From: Ypsolopha sequella
Taxonomy: Eukaryota > Arthropoda > Insecta > Lepidoptera > Ypsolophidae
Direction: 5' to 3'
Assembly: GCA_934047225.1 (NCBI GenBank)
Contig: OW203992.1
Span: 4,763,501 to 4,827,500 of the forward strand
Length of the DNA stretch: 64,000 nt
The notes under the pieces were generated by a model. It was not told where the DNA came from and searched no databases. It saw only the letters and a program-made list of their open reading frames with translations. The translations under genes were made by a program, and so were the position numbers. Shown piece by piece: positions 1 to 11,353 of this stretch; within the stretch, counting starts at the first letter, position 1; each line of letters starts with the position of its first letter.

Positions 1-2
1 CA

Positions 3-113
3 AAAGAAGCTGGTGTAATGTATGAAGAAAATCACAAACGTTTATTTCCAACAATTGCTGTAAAGCTTGTCTTTATCTACCATAGCTCAACTCTTATTCA
101 CTTTAGAATTTAG
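3..113 (+). CDS. Possible C-terminal end of a gene entering from the left
   Basis: Frame 3 is open from the window edge for 36 codons, beginning KEAGVMYEENHK, and ends at TAG 111-113. An AATAAA polyadenylation-like signal lies at 133-138, just after the stop. Residue composition is balanced (E, N, H, K, P, V) and does not look like an A+T-driven chance frame. I do not recognise the protein. With only 36 codons this could still be chance or part of a transposon. Confidence 0.2.
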   Translation, partial: KEAGVMYEENHKRLFPTIAVKLVFIYHSSTLIHFRI

Positions 114-183
114 ATTATTCAATCATTAATACAATAAATTTATTTTGTGATTTAAACGACTTTTTGTATGCTAAGTTAAGTAT

Positions 184-280
184 TCGGTATCCGGCCGGAT
201 ACTATCTACTATCCGGCCGGATACCGGATACCAAAAATATGGCCGGATAGGCCGGATACCGGATAGTAACCGGATATCCG
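184..280. repeat. Cluster of iterated CCGGATA / GGCCGGATA motifs
   Basis: About 95 bases carry many overlapping copies of CCGGATA or its complement TATCCGG, arranged both directly and as short palindromes such as TATCCGGCCGGATA. The block is much richer in G+C than its surroundings. It may be the end of a transposon or a degenerate satellite block. Confidence 0.6.
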
Positions 281-607
281 TTTCATCTCTAGTAATTACC
301 TTATTGCAGCATGGGAGTAGGCTTTAAATGAAAACGTTTATAAATATATTATATTTAACTTTTACTAGCTTTTCATTAGTAGTGTTATTAAAACAATTTA
401 AAAAAATTTTAACTCGATATATTTCGGCCCTCGGTATGGGGCCGTCATCAGTCGAATCGAAACGACATATACTTTAAATGAAAACAGATACCGAAAATTT
501 TCCCTTGCAAATGAAAATAAAACGGTTATAGTTCTTTGCGAAACTTGTTCAAATAGTTTTATTTAAACACAGTAGTACATTTACATCCGGTATATTATTG
601 TATCCAT

Positions 608-999
608 TTAAGTTTAAACGTCAGCTGCTTAGTGCAAAGTGCATAGCTTAACTTTGTTTTTGTTGTTGAGAATTAAAAAATTGAAATACTTTTGGTATGT
701 GGCAATTAATGCCAATAATTCCGTATTAGTGAGGTTTATAAAGCATAAGTTTGAAATTGAATGTACAATTAGTCATGATCTAGTCCTAACAAAGTTAAAA
801 CAGCATTTTAAGTCGGTTTTAAAAAGATCATGACTAATCGTGTATATAATTTCAAACTCTTGTTTTATAAACCTCACTAATATTGAACTATTGGCGTCAA
901 TTGCCACATACCAAAATGCTATTAATTTTTTCATTTCTTAACAAGAAAAACAAAGTTAAGTTATGCACTTTGCACTAAGCGACTGACGTTTTACCTTAA
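608..999. mobile_element. Long foldback MITE with TTAA-type ends
   Basis: The two halves are near reverse complements over roughly 180 bases each. The left end reads TTAAGTTTAAACGTCAGC and the right end is the complement of TTAAGGTAAAACGTCAGTC. Inner arms match too, for example 'GAGGTTTATAAAGCA' against 'TTATAAACCTCACTA'. A TTAA at both ends suggests a TTAA target site. A half-copy lies at 15340-15476. Confidence 0.75.
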
Positions 1000-1005
1000 G
1001 GGGGA

Positions 1006-1200
1006 AAAATCTATCTGAGAATATTCCAAGGAATGAGATAGAGGACAGAAGGGCTAATATCCCGGAATAGAAGAACTTGTGTGACAAGATGGATCGATAT
1101 GGAAGAGGCTAAAGAGATGTGTCAGGGTCGTAGTAGATGGAAATCTCTAGGCTCTGCTAATCCTCTGGGGGACAGGCGTGAGTATGTGTGAGTGCGAGAA
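1006..1200 (+). repeat. LINE 3'-end fragment, 'RLMDMEEAK' family
   Basis: This stretch is similar to 20060-20230, 29418-29562 and 45955-46112. The shared core encodes a short peptide like MTRLMDVEEAK followed by CQ.RSRW and a stop after GRQA, then a GTATGT-type tail. It looks like the C-terminal coding end plus 3' end of a non-LTR retrotransposon. The clade is not certain. Confidence 0.5.
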
Positions 1201-1539
1201 ACAAATAATCTTAAAATCTTCTAACACACAAAAATAAATAAGACTAAGGTTACACGAAGAAAGAAAATAATGATAGTTGAATTCGTCGACTTCCATCTAG
1301 CAACTACCGCGCCTGAGGCATGCAGGCTGGATATTTTTGTTTTCCGGTTTTACTAATTACCGGATTAAGATCATTAGACCTCAGGCGATTACAAACAAGA
1401 CTCATTAATTCAACTTAGTAAAACCTTTCCTAGATTTTGTAAATAAGCATGTACTCGTAAATATGTTTTATTTCATTTTACTTTATTATTTACTTTATAT
1501 TAATAAAGCAAATTAAATTTCGAACTAATCGCAAAAAAT

Positions 1540-1614
1540 ACTCGTACTTTGCGGGCGATATTTTATTTACGTAATCTAGGTGAGTTTAAAGCTAATTTCG
1601 CGGGCAAAAGCTAG
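1540..1614 (+). mobile_element. Helitron 3' terminus remnant
   Basis: The stretch ends GCGGGCAAAAGCTAG followed by T, matching the 3' end of the Helitron at 1978-2337. The hairpin is degraded and no 5' end is visible. Confidence 0.4.
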
Positions 1615-1785
1615 TTGAACCATAATCTCGAAATGGTTTTCGAATAATTTAATCTAAGCGAATTTTTCATGATTTGCAATAAGTATCTACGATGTACTCA
1701 CATTGCGAAACAAATTATTCATTCACATTCTCATTTATTTTTTATTTACTCTTTTTTTAGCAATCGATCAATAAATAAATGTTAA

Positions 1786-1925
1786 TACTTGCGATTGACG
1801 GCTCTAAGTGAAACATGGGTGAATAAAACACTTGTACTGTCTCACGACCTATAATTTCACAATTTCCCAACTAGTTTCGCCTTGTCGGCATTATCAAGGG
1901 ATGGTTTATTTAGATACTATCGCAC
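1786..1925 (-). repeat. Dispersed repeat, inverted relative to 47713-47850
   Basis: Phrases such as 'CAAAACACTTGTACTGT'-like, 'CCCAACTAGTTTCGCCTTGTC' in part and 'GGCTCTAAGTGAAAC' reappear as reverse complements near 47.75-47.84 kb. Boundaries are approximate and the family is unknown. Confidence 0.45.
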
Positions 1926-1977
1926 AAACACTGCGTATACAACTGGTAATATAACGATACCGATTTGTTATGTACTA

Positions 1978-2337
1978 CTAGCTTTTGCCCGCGGCTTCGC
2001 CCGCGTTGATTACGTTTTGGTATAGTCGTATCGAGTCCCATCCCTTCCTATCCCACTATTGCTGTTATCCCATCCCATCCCATCCTCTCTATCCCATCTC
2101 ACTAATATTCAACGGCGTGAAGGAATATCAGTACATCACTTTTCTATAGGAGCTTGACACCCCATTGCCTTCCAATGAGAACTGATTTATGGGATAAAAA
2201 ATAGCCTATGTCTTATTCCAGGTCTAGAACTACATTTGTGCAAAGTTTCAGCCTAATCGTTTGAGTGGTTTCGGCGTGAAGGAGTAACAAACATCCATCC
2301 ATCCATCCAAACTTTCACATTTATAATATTAGTAGGA
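1978..2337 (-). mobile_element. Lep1-like non-autonomous Helitron
   Basis: Read on the minus strand, the 360-bp element starts with TCCTACTAATATTATAA. It ends with a G+C-rich hairpin (GCGGGCGAAGCCGCGGG) followed by AAAAG and CTAG, with a T beyond. TC start, 3' hairpin and CTRR end inserted next to A/T are the Helitron signature. The interior contains 'AATAGCCTATGTCTTATTCC' and a (CATC)n block typical of Lepidoptera-wide Lep1-type copies (family knowledge). It encodes no protein. Confidence 0.8.
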
Positions 2338-3515
2338 CTTTGTTATGTTTTAAAATTAAAATCATTTTATGTTGTCACTTTGTAAAATGATGTAACGAAA
2401 TGACAAAGCGCCTTCATCATGGATTTCTGAAAATTGTGCAATATTTAAAATTGTTCAGGAAAAGGCTTCAGCTTCACCTGACAGATGTTAAAATAAATGA
2501 TGATAATGTCAGATATATTAATAACAGAAAATTCCGTCAAACGGGCCACAGCATCGGTTCAGACCGCAATTTTATATTACAATGGAAAATGTCACCGCGT
2601 ATTAATTACGCTGACATTATGATTCACGGTGAATTTAATTGATTTAATAACAATAAAATTGCTGGCACAAAAACAGACACGAGAGATAAATTGTAAAATC
2701 TACAGTTGCAAACTTGCGTCAGCTTGGCGAGCTGCTGAAAACTATTTAGCGTGAACATTTCAGGGGTACTTGGTCTAGCTACTTATCTATACATAACGTT
2801 TGTACGATTTACAAGATTTTTCTGGTTCTTTCTATACCTTTTTCTTCGCTATCTTTTTATATCAATACATTTACAATCCAATGTCTGTGTGCGTATGTTC
2901 GCTTATCAATAAAAGAACCCTGAACTTACTGAAAGTTACGATTTATACTTGCGATTTGGTGCATTTACCATAATTAGTTATATAATGTAATATCATTTTG
3001 TACATTTAAATTCCATTAAAACCCTTGACAGTGAAGATAATATCAAAACCGGTTAAGTATATTTATTTATCTTGCAACTAGAGCAAGTGCAAAACTGAAG
3101 GTTACTTTTCAGGTTTTAAAAGGATGGTTCTCAATAATTCATCATTTCACCTTAATTCTCATTACCATTATGATTAGCTTGTTCAGTGTCCCACAAACGC
3201 CTCCCGTTTCCAAATGAACACTTCCCGTCCCCATCCCTCCTGATAGAATACTAAAACATGCTTGTAACTAACTCGATGCGACAGTTTCCCTGTGAAACAG
3301 TAGTCCTTTTAGATTTTAGAAACGTCAATGATAACGGGAAACACAAACGCAGCTTTGAGCTTTCAACTCAAAGGAACATTTGCATTTCAGAAGGCAGATA
3401 GTGGAACTTTTAGTGAGAGGGTAGTTACCGAGCTTGCTTAAAAGTATCGGCTGTAACTTTAACTTAATTTAATACTTATATACACAACATGATTGTTGCA
3501 AGACGGCTTACCTTA
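2338..3515. other. No recognisable feature
   Basis: I see no supported gene or repeat here. An 80-codon open frame at 2400-2642 has no recognisable motif and is probably chance. Confidence 0.5.
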
Positions 3516-3629
3516 ATAACTTTTTTTGATCGGGATAGCCGACCAGTTTCGTGAGCGTCTTCAATCGCCCAGAAGAAGGCAGTCTGAATCTACTGAAACT
3601 GGTCGGCTACCCCGATCAAAAATAGTTAT
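3516..3629. mobile_element. Short hairpin MITE
   Basis: Arms pair as 'TGATCGGGATAGCCGACCAG' against 'CTGGTCGGCTACCCCGATCA', flanked by AATAAC.T / A.GTTATC. The spacer is about 40 bases. No target duplication was identified with confidence. Confidence 0.65.
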
Positions 3630-3823
3630 CGAGGCGAGCCGTTTTGCAATATTTATGTTTCATCCTCAAGTTTCATTTAATTCGATAATACAAATATACA
3701 CATCTATAATATTTAACTTGTTGTTTCTGTTGTGTATACATATAAAAGCTTACTAAAGCAAAACGTTAATATTTATTTCACTGTATTTTTACTATAACAC
3801 ATGAAAACACTTGTTCAATCTGA

Positions 3824-4040
3824 ACCAGCGGTAGCTCACTCGTCCTATCGATAATCGGATTTGCCAATCTTGAGACCGGAGTTCGAATTCTGTCGGTCCA
3901 GCATTTGTATACTTAGCATTTGCTGAAGGATGACAGAAGAACGATGAAGGATAATATTGAGATAAACATTCATGACCAAAAGGCGTGTATTTGTGCCCGA
4001 AGTGGGGCGGTAAAATTTCATCGTCGATGAAAAAACGTGT
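3824..4040 (+). repeat. tRNA-derived SINE (diverged)
   Basis: The head carries an A-box-like GGTAGCTCACTCG and a B-box-like AGTTCGAATTC. The body contains GCGTGTATTTGTGCCCGAAG, shared with the SINEs at 16760 and 20915. It sits immediately upstream of the CTCAGTAATA tract. Confidence 0.6.
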
Positions 4041-4049
4041 AGGAATTTT

Positions 4050-4130
4050 GACCCTTTCAGTAATAGTCTCTCAGTAATATTTCTCAGTAATATAATAGTC
4101 TCTCAGTAATCTCTCATAATATTTCTCAGT
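4050..4130. repeat. Imperfect CTCAGTAATA tandem tract
   Basis: The words TCTCAGTAAT / ATAGTCTCTCAGTAAT recur about six times with variation. The tract abuts the 5' truncation point of the LINE fragment that follows. Confidence 0.7.
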
Positions 4131-4132
4131 TT

Positions 4133-5275
4133 ATATCTTCTTCCTACCACCTTTACGCAGATGATCTCCAAATCTACACACAAGCTAAATTAGAAGATCT
4201 TTCACAAGCCATAATCACAACCAATGCTAATTTATCTAGAATATCTGTGTGGAGTAATGAATATGGTTTGAAAATCAATCCCACCAAGACTCAAGTCATT
4301 ATTATGGGTAGTCCCTGGTTTACAGCTAGGATTGACTGGCAACTGCTACCTAATATTGTATTTGAAGGGACATTAATTCCATATAGCAACAAAGCAAAAA
4401 ATCTTGGTCTCCTTTTAGATAGTTGCTTGTCTTGGGATCCACAAATAAATGAAGTTTGTAGGAAATTGTTTGCGGCAGCAGGAGCTCTAAGAAGGCTTCG
4501 AAATTTCCTTCCAACTGCCACTAAAATTGCGCTTGCACATTCTCTTTTACTACCTATTCTCGACTACGCCGATGTCTGTTACCTTGACGTTACCGAGGCA
4601 CAACTTGATAGACTCGAACGTCTTCAAAATTTCTGTATCAGGTTTATTTTTGGTCTTCGCAAATTTGATCACATTTCTGAATTTCGTTTCCAACTTAAAT
4701 GGCTTCCCATTCGTCATCGCCGTAATGCTCATATCCTGTCCCTCTTGTTTTCTGTGTTGAATAATCCTTCAACTCCTTCTTACCTTAAAACTAGCTTTCG
4801 TTTTCTTCATGATACCCATGACCGCAGTGGCGTGCACAGAACTTTTTTCCGGAAAAGCAATCAGAAGGTCAAGTAACACAATAAAAAAAATATGAAAAAA
4901 ATTAAATAACACTTTGAAAAAAAAAAGTTTGTATGACGCCAGGGTAGGCACTGCCTACCCTAGAGTGGACATTTTCATACAAACTTTTTTTTTTCAAAGT
5001 GTTATTTAAATTTTTTCATATTTTTTTTATTGTCGTACTTGACCTTCTGATTGCTTTTCCGGAAAAAACTTCTGTGCACGCCACTGCATGACCGCATTTT
5101 ACGGTCTTCTCAGAATCTGCTTCTTGCCACGCCGGAGCACTCATCGTCTTTCTTCAATAAATCGTTCTCGGTACAAGCTGTTCGTTTGTGGAATGATCTT
5201 CCTTTACATATAAGAAGAGCCCCTTCCCTGCCTATCTTCAAGAGGCTAGTTAAAGGACACTATCTTTCACTCTGA
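4133..5275 (+). pseudogene. 5'-truncated LINE reverse transcriptase C-terminus, split by a MITE
   Basis: The frame at 4142 reads SYHLYADDLQIY, the catalytic YADD box of a non-LTR RT. The RT thumb follows (WSNEYGLKINPTKTQ, then NLGLLLDSCLSWDPQI). After the MITE at 4825-5086 the same frame resumes at 5087 and runs to the stop near 5275, ending in the CR1/Jockey-like signature RLWNDLPLHIRRAPSLPIFK. Endonuclease and N-terminal RT are missing, so this is a dead-on-arrival copy cut at about 4133. The frame has no other stop apart from the insertion, which suggests a fairly young fragment. The exact clade is uncertain. Confidence 0.85.
4825..5086. mobile_element. hAT-type foldback MITE with 8-bp target duplication
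   Basis: This is a 262-bp palindromic element. Termini are CAGTGGCGTGCACAGAA and its complement, followed by matching A/T-rich arms. The sequence CATGACCG occurs directly at both edges (4817-4824 and 5087-5094). An 8-bp duplication with CAGTGG-type ends is typical of hAT elements. It interrupts the LINE frame; one copy of the duplicated site belongs to the original frame. Related partial copies lie at 36043-36163 and 39987-40219. Confidence 0.92.
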
Positions 5276-5655
5276 TTACCGAGATTATTCATTATCATTA
5301 TTTTTTATTTTTTCCAATTTATATTTTTGACAATTTATTTCATGACATTTACATATATATATTATTTTTATTGTTTGTTATATATTTTATTAGTATGTAT
5401 TTATCATTATATATTAATACGTTTATCTATAAATATTGAAATATATCTATTATTAAAAATAGTACACCACCATTTCAGCAATCATTCTAAACAGTTTCAT
5501 CCACCCTAAGGTTGTCTGGAAGAGATCGCTTTAAGCGATAAGGCCGCCTGTTTGTGCTACATAATACGTTAGTTAAAATTAAGTATTTATATTTCTGTTT
5601 CTTTTTATATGGTGTACAAATAAAGTTGTATTGTTGTTATTGTTGTTGTTGTTGT
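5276..5655 (+). repeat. 3' untranslated end and (TTG)n tail of the LINE fragment
   Basis: After the stop there is an A+T-rich stretch, then 'GGAAGAGATCGCTTTAAGCG' with ATAAGGCCGCC. The tail is a GTTGTT microsatellite. The phrase matches the 3' end at 16085-16260. Confidence 0.7.
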
Positions 5656-6529
5656 CTCCTCTCGGAAACATCTCTGATTTCGGGGATATAATATTTCGTG
5701 ACGATATCTTTGTCGTTTACGTTTTTTTTCACAACAAAAACCGGCCAAAGCCACGTGCATTGTGGGGTACTGTGGTTGCCCGTATCAATTTGCGGACTTA
5801 GAAGGTTTATAAACTTATATTTACTACCTGTTTTACACAGCTAACAACTTTATCTAATTTTTTCAATGGAATTTGTACGAAATTTTCATTTCAAGTTGGT
5901 CTACTCTTACTCGTTTACTTGTGAAGCCTACTTAGCTGTGATAGTTTTACTACTGCCGTGAATCTTTTTTATAGAAAACCGTCTATCTGATCACGGCATA
6001 ATGAAAGGACGACCAAATGACTTAAAATTAGATTTTGTACGAGTAACTATACATAGATGGAAAATTGTTGAAAATTGAATCATGTTGAAATTTCGAACAA
6101 AACTATATTAAAATCAAGTTCTTATCAGCTCGCACTACAACATGGCTGTTACGTCAGTCGCTACGGGTGATAAGTGCGAAAATAGGGTGTTTTTGATTTA
6201 TTTTATCTAAAATAAAATGAATTTTCAAGAACTGAGAAAACCATATCATTTAATATTATTTTGTCTAGAAGTTTATAAATGTTTATACTGTTTCGATAAA
6301 ACTGTAGCAGTTATATTGTTACAAGTGGACAAAAAATCGAGAAATAAGGTTAAACTTGGAATTTTCTTGCTTTACTTCTGTATATTAAAATAAAATTCAT
6401 GCAAAAACCACATCACTATTTGTATCATATATATTACTATGTATTTTTTTTCTATTAAAAATGCTATAGTTACCGTATAAAATGGTTATAAAGTTACTCA
6501 GTTGAAGGTCGTTGGCGTTGGGAGAAGCC
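5656..6529. other. No recognisable feature
   Basis: I see no gene or repeat that I can support in this stretch. Confidence 0.4.
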
Positions 6530-7003
6530 TTAAGGCGATTACCGTCGCCAAATTAGCAGCTCGATGTTTGTCTGTATGAATATCGACGGAAACGACATTG
6601 AAATAACGTTCAAATCAGTGCACAATGCGTGGTGGCTGTTACGACGCTCGCTGCGTCCTTGAAAGGGCAAAATAGGAGAAAATAATACTTTTCACATGGG
6701 CGTCATTGTTCGATTGAATAATTCTATGTTATACTTATAGCTATCAAGTTTATCTATTTATCAAAGCATAAATGAATTAAATCACCTAAACCGCTTAGGA
6801 GCAGTAGGAAATTCAAGCCAAAAAACACCATTCAGTTGAAACAATTTTTCATATAGAAGTTTTGGTGGTACGAAAAAGAAAAATGTTACATATGTTGTCC
6901 TAGAGTTAATAATCCATAATACATTTTTTCAATATTTTTGGTTTGGCCATAAAAGAGGAGTAGGCTTTAGAAAGTACCCATTTGGCGGTATTAAGGGCCT
7001 TAA
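6530..7003 (+). mobile_element. TTAA-flanked non-autonomous DNA transposon, copy 1
   Basis: The left end is TTAAGGCGATTACCGTCGCC. The right end is the complement of TTAAGGCCCTTAATACCGCC, so the imperfect TIRs are about 24 bp and lie within TTAA. The interior holds 'CAGCTCGATGTTTGTC', 'CTGTTACGACGCTCGCTGCG' and 'TTTTTGGTTTGGCCATAA', all shared with copies at 14454 and 47851. There is no coding capacity. TTAA duplication is the piggyBac habit, so a piggyBac-like source is possible but not shown. Confidence 0.75.
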
Positions 7004-7178
7004 AACCAGCTCACAAGCTTGTAGTTCACCAGACGTTCATATTTGCGGTTGTTACTACTTGTAGAGACTTTTAAATGAATTTTTGTTATCTATCACAAAT
7101 TCATTAGGTTAAGTTGTTTTTATAAAGTTGATAGTCTTCCTAAAAATGTAAAATAAAATGAAATAATATACAAACGGA

Positions 7179-7491
7179 CAGTGTTGGGCTGAAAGAGGAA
7201 CATGACAATAAAACAAAGTTTTTGAAAACTGTCCGTATATCTATATGTTACCGGCCAAACACAATTTTAGGACAAACTAGTTTGGTCTAGACCGAACAAG
7301 TTTTTCGGAAGTCCTGCAGCGTAGAAAAAAACATTATAAATAAATAAACTTCGTGGTTATTTCTCATGATAACCCAGAACTACCTTGGCCTAGGCCAAAG
7401 TAGTTAGTCCTGAAATCGGGTTTGGCCGGTAACATTAAAATATTTAAAAAACATTGTTTTATTGTCATGTTCCTGTTTCAGCCCAACACTG
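7179..7491. mobile_element. hAT-like element with long TIRs
   Basis: Termini CAGTGTTGGGCTGAAAGAGG and the complement of CAGTGTTGGGCTGAAACAGG are followed by matching AACATGACAATAAAACAA. The TIRs are about 38 bp and the element 313 bp. The interior has a second imperfect inverted pair around GGCCGGTAACAT. I could not find a matching 8-bp duplication, so boundaries may be off or the duplication decayed. Confidence 0.7.
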
Positions 7492-9654
7492 TTCGTATCC
7501 GAAATCGCTGTTTGTAATTAGTTTAACCGTTTCGCTTCCTAGCATCGGCTGCATGCGGCGAAGCGCAGCTGTCTCGGTTTGAAGAGCAGACGAAATGGAA
7601 TATTAAGCGACACGTTTGTTCCTTACTGATCATGGTAGTATTGCCTGATACACAATTTTAACTTGCTTTTTTATACTATAAATAGTATGGGGGCCATGAG
7701 GTAGCCCTGAAAGACTCTTTTTAGCGGCTTTAACAACTCTGATATGGCGCATTAATTTTCACTACTGTACAGTTAACCACACACTATACCATAACCATAT
7801 ATATTAGGTAAAATTATTACCGAGCTTTTAGAAAATTAATTTGTCTATGTACCTCTACAGCAGATGCAAACCTATAAATACTACGGCAAAGATGATAATG
7901 GTGTAATTTAAAAGCTTTATTATCAGTTAGGATAATCTTGTGCAACTTTGCGGTTGTGTTATGTTTACACGAAAACTACACACATGTACTTTTGTTGAAA
8001 CATCTTCAGATGATAGATTGCTGTTGTAGCAAACTTTGAATCTAATTTGGAGGTCACAGGATTGACGAGTAAATAATCGATTGTCAATTTGTGATTTAGT
8101 ATGAAGACACCGAGAACTTAATTCTTGGACAGACATGATTTATTGAATAGAGACTTGTTTCATATCACAATAATTATTATGATATCTATGTTCAATATAG
8201 TACAGTCAGTAAGTGGATAATAGGAATGGTTTTAGGAAACATTGACGATTAGTATTCGAGAAAGAGAAGTGTATGTGGTACACAGCGAACGATTTCCGTC
8301 AATGTAGATCAAAAATGTGTCATTGGATTGTTCTTTAATTGTTTTTTTTATTGCCACTCATAAGGTACATAATTCGGCACATTTTACCAATATTAGCAAC
8401 ATTATTTCACTCAGTAGCTGATGTATGATTCTATTCGTGGAGTAATCAAAATTTTCGTGCAGTGAAAGCCGCTAAGCTACCGGATCAACGCGACGGATGC
8501 AACGTTTGATTAATTAATTTATTGAAACAGCTGACAGCCGAGCTGATTGGAGTTAACGTACTGCATCAGTTGAGGGAGTGACGGATGGCTTGATGCTTGT
8601 TAGACTTCCTGATGGTGAAATAATTAATACATTTAATGTTTGAAGAATAATTATTTGCATTTGGCTTATCACACACTTTTTTCTGGGAACTCCATGATAA
8701 ATAAAATAAGCGATCGATGCATTGATTTATAGTCAGAGAAATGATAAAGTTCAAAACAAAATCCAAACTAGCAGTCTATTAAAATGGACAGTGCTAATTA
8801 ATAACTTAATAATTAACGCATTCCCACATTTTGGAGGAAGGCGAAGTATTTTTTTCTCACTAGCACCAAATATTCGGTTATAACCTGCTTGTATTTCTTA
8901 TTTATTTCAAATTTTTACATGTCTGTCATACCCAGATATAGTGAAACCTGTGACGAATTCCAATCAGTGCTTTCATGTTACAATTTGAACGCAGGTACGG
9001 ACTATGCGCCAACTATTTTTTACTCTTCACCGGCCATAAGTCAGGCTTCTAGTTTCTGCCGTCACAATTGTTCGAATATATCTTACTTAACTAGATCCTG
9101 TCAGACAGGGATGTAAATATATGGTCGTTCAAACAGTCCGTGGAAAGTTGAGACAACCTTATTTTAGCTTTTCAACTTTTCGGGTTTTGGGCTGTAGTGT
9201 GTTTTGTGTGTCACTTGGAAAGTTTATGATTTATGTGCTTGGCATAATGTGAATAGTTCACAGGTAGCTGCCAGTATATTAACGAGGAACCTACCTCGGG
9301 TGCCAACTTACGTCTTGAATACATATTTTAGGTATGTCATAATAGTCATAAACGAATCAATAAAACAAATCGCTACATAACTAATTGATTCTCGGTTTGC
9401 AGTTAGTCTCGAAATTTGTCATAGATCTTAAAACTCATAAGGAAGGTTCACCAAATGTTTTACGTATTTTAATATAATTCCACGAGCAGATTGGAAGGCA
9501 TTTAAAATCAAGTGATTTTTATGGGGCTATTTCGCTAAAAGCAGCACTTTTTGTAGTTGTTTACCTGCTTATCAGAAGAAGCCACTAGTTTGATAAATTA
9601 GTATATACATTTTGGAACTTTTTTCTAGTTTTTGCTAGTTACAGAACCGAATTT
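7492..9654. other. No recognisable feature
   Basis: Only short motif-free open frames occur here (for example 7927-8136 minus and 8889-9116 plus). I see no repeat shared with the rest of the window. Confidence 0.4.
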
Positions 9655-9914
9655 GCTGAAATTTCGCTCGATAGAATTGTTGAAATTAGGTCTTCATCGA
9701 CACTTTTTCTCATAGTTTGACAAATAGGAATGACATACAGACCTCAATTATACTTTATTAGATGCATTTTAATAATATCTAAATTATGCTAGTTTGAAAT
9801 TTTGATAGCTATTTTAGTTTATTTTATATTAATGTAAAACCGACATTTTGCTATTTTTCCCGGAATCCGTCCCTCTTACACTGCGCGGTTTTCCGCATGG
9901 AGTGACGGTGACTT
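9655..9914 (+). repeat. Dispersed ~260-bp repeat, copy 1
   Basis: Shared with 47448-47712 (same strand) and 40756-41028 (opposite strand). Common phrases are GCTATTTTAGTTT, 'AATCCGTCCCTCTTACACTG' versus 'AATCCGCCCCTCTCGCACTG', and TTTTCCGC.TGGAGTGAC. It is non-coding and no TIR was identified. Confidence 0.6.
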
Positions 9915-10140
9915 TTGCAAGCGTGACATATCCTCTTAGTGGCTTAACTTCCCTACGTGAGGTCAGTCACAGATGGCGGCGCATTCTCGGAGCATCGACG
10001 CAGGTGACAGCCACCTTCACGACACTTTGACAGCTGTCAGTTAATTGATAAATGTTATGCTTAATCAAGTTACCGTAGTTGCTTCCGTGAATTGGAGATA
10101 GTAACTTATTTTGATATAATAGATATGTAAAACTCGTGAT

Positions 10141-10224
10141 ATTACTTGGCCGGCCCGAAGTTAGGCTCTACGCTCTCTCTTCTTTTCTCCAGATAGCGGA
10201 GAGCCTTCGGGCCGGTCAAGTAAG
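10141..10224. mobile_element. Very short hairpin MITE
   Basis: ATTACTTGGCCGGCCCGAAG pairs with CTTCGGGCCGGTCAAGTAAG across about 45 bases. The arms are G+C-rich in an A+T-rich setting. Confidence 0.55.
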
Positions 10225-10312
10225 ATGGGCAATATGGGCATGGCTCGATCTAACAGTATGTTATACCAAATAGTAATTTTTCTTGAAAATAGTATTGTAC
10301 TAAATAAACTTC

Positions 10313-10808
10313 TTAAGGGGCTTCAGTAAGTTAAATTAGCAGCTCGAAATATGTCTGTACAAATATCGACAATAACGAAATAGAAATAACGTTCATGTCA
10401 GAGTGCATTTCAAAGTGGCTGTTACGGCGATCGCTGTGTCGCCGGGTAGCGCAAAATAAAGAAAATAATGCTTTTCACATGTGTTAGGTTTGATATTTAA
10501 AACTTTTAAACATCATTGTGTTAGATTTTTGTATTGTTCGTGTGTGTGTGTATAAGTTTTAACCTTGTCACTTTCGAATTTAAAAAGTTTAAACTATTTA
10601 TCAGTTTTTTAAAGCATTTGAAAGGTTATTAAAGGTATTTATTTTCTCGTTGTAGCTTAATGCTTTTAAGATTTTAAAACATCACAATTACGGGACATGG
10701 GTCAATATGTGTGATATATTTTTTTCAGAGTTTTGTAATATTCATATAGAAAGTTTAAACCAATTTAAAAACGTCTTTAAAAGCAGTTTTGCTTGTGAAG
10801 CCCCTTAA
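10313..10808 (+). mobile_element. TTAA-flanked non-autonomous transposon, diverged subfamily
   Basis: Ends read TTAAGGGGCTTCA on the left and its exact complement on the right. The interior shares 'AAATTAGCAGCTCGA', 'AATAACGTTCATGTCAG' and 'AATAATGCTTTTCACATG' with the copies at 6530, 14454 and 47851. The remainder is different, so this is a subfamily or recombinant. Confidence 0.7.
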
Positions 10809-11052
10809 GTATGGAATAAGCTTTTGAAATGAAAATAATCCAAGGTCGCTATTACGAAGTAAACATACTGTGTTTTATTTTCCCGTAAATTGATTCGCCA
10901 TTTCATGAAAAGTGAATGTCTAGTGTGAGCATGATTTATTATTGTAACATCAAATATGCTTACAATTATATGGCTTCTGTATGTAATAAACGTCAGATAA
11001 TCATGAATCGATTTAATTGAACTAATTAAAACTAGTTCAATTTATTTGTATG

Positions 11053-11353
11053 TGATGATGATGATTCATCCGACCGAGTTCGGTCACGGCGACTGTTGCG
11101 GCTGTGGAGAGCGTCGGTCATGTGCCCTCATGTGACTTATGTAGCCTATCTTGTTCGTGAAAGTGCAGTTGCACAGACTACAGGTAAGTTTTCCATTGTA
11201 GTAGTTGTATTGTGTGGCAGCTGGTGGTCTACATCGGAGTTCATCACGTCTGGCGTCAAGAGCAGCTTTGTATGTAATTATTTGTATGTAATAAAACAAC
11301 AAATAAACAGGCCAAAAGCGAGTCAACTTCGCACAATTAGATTTCCGTATCAA
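11053..11353 (-). pseudogene. C-terminal C2H2-finger end of a non-LTR retrotransposon, copy A
   Basis: The minus-strand frame (89 residues) ends in a C2H2 finger with C-x2-C-x12-H-x3-H (C58, C61, H74, H78), preceded by [17 protein letters not shown]. The same arrangement appears at 45293-45532. After the stop comes GTGACCGAACTCGGTCGG and a (ATC)n tail at 11053-11065. A C-terminal finger, short 3' UTR and triplet tail fit an RTE-like LINE end (family inference). The upstream part of the frame is unrelated, so only the last ~55 residues are meaningful. Confidence 0.6.
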
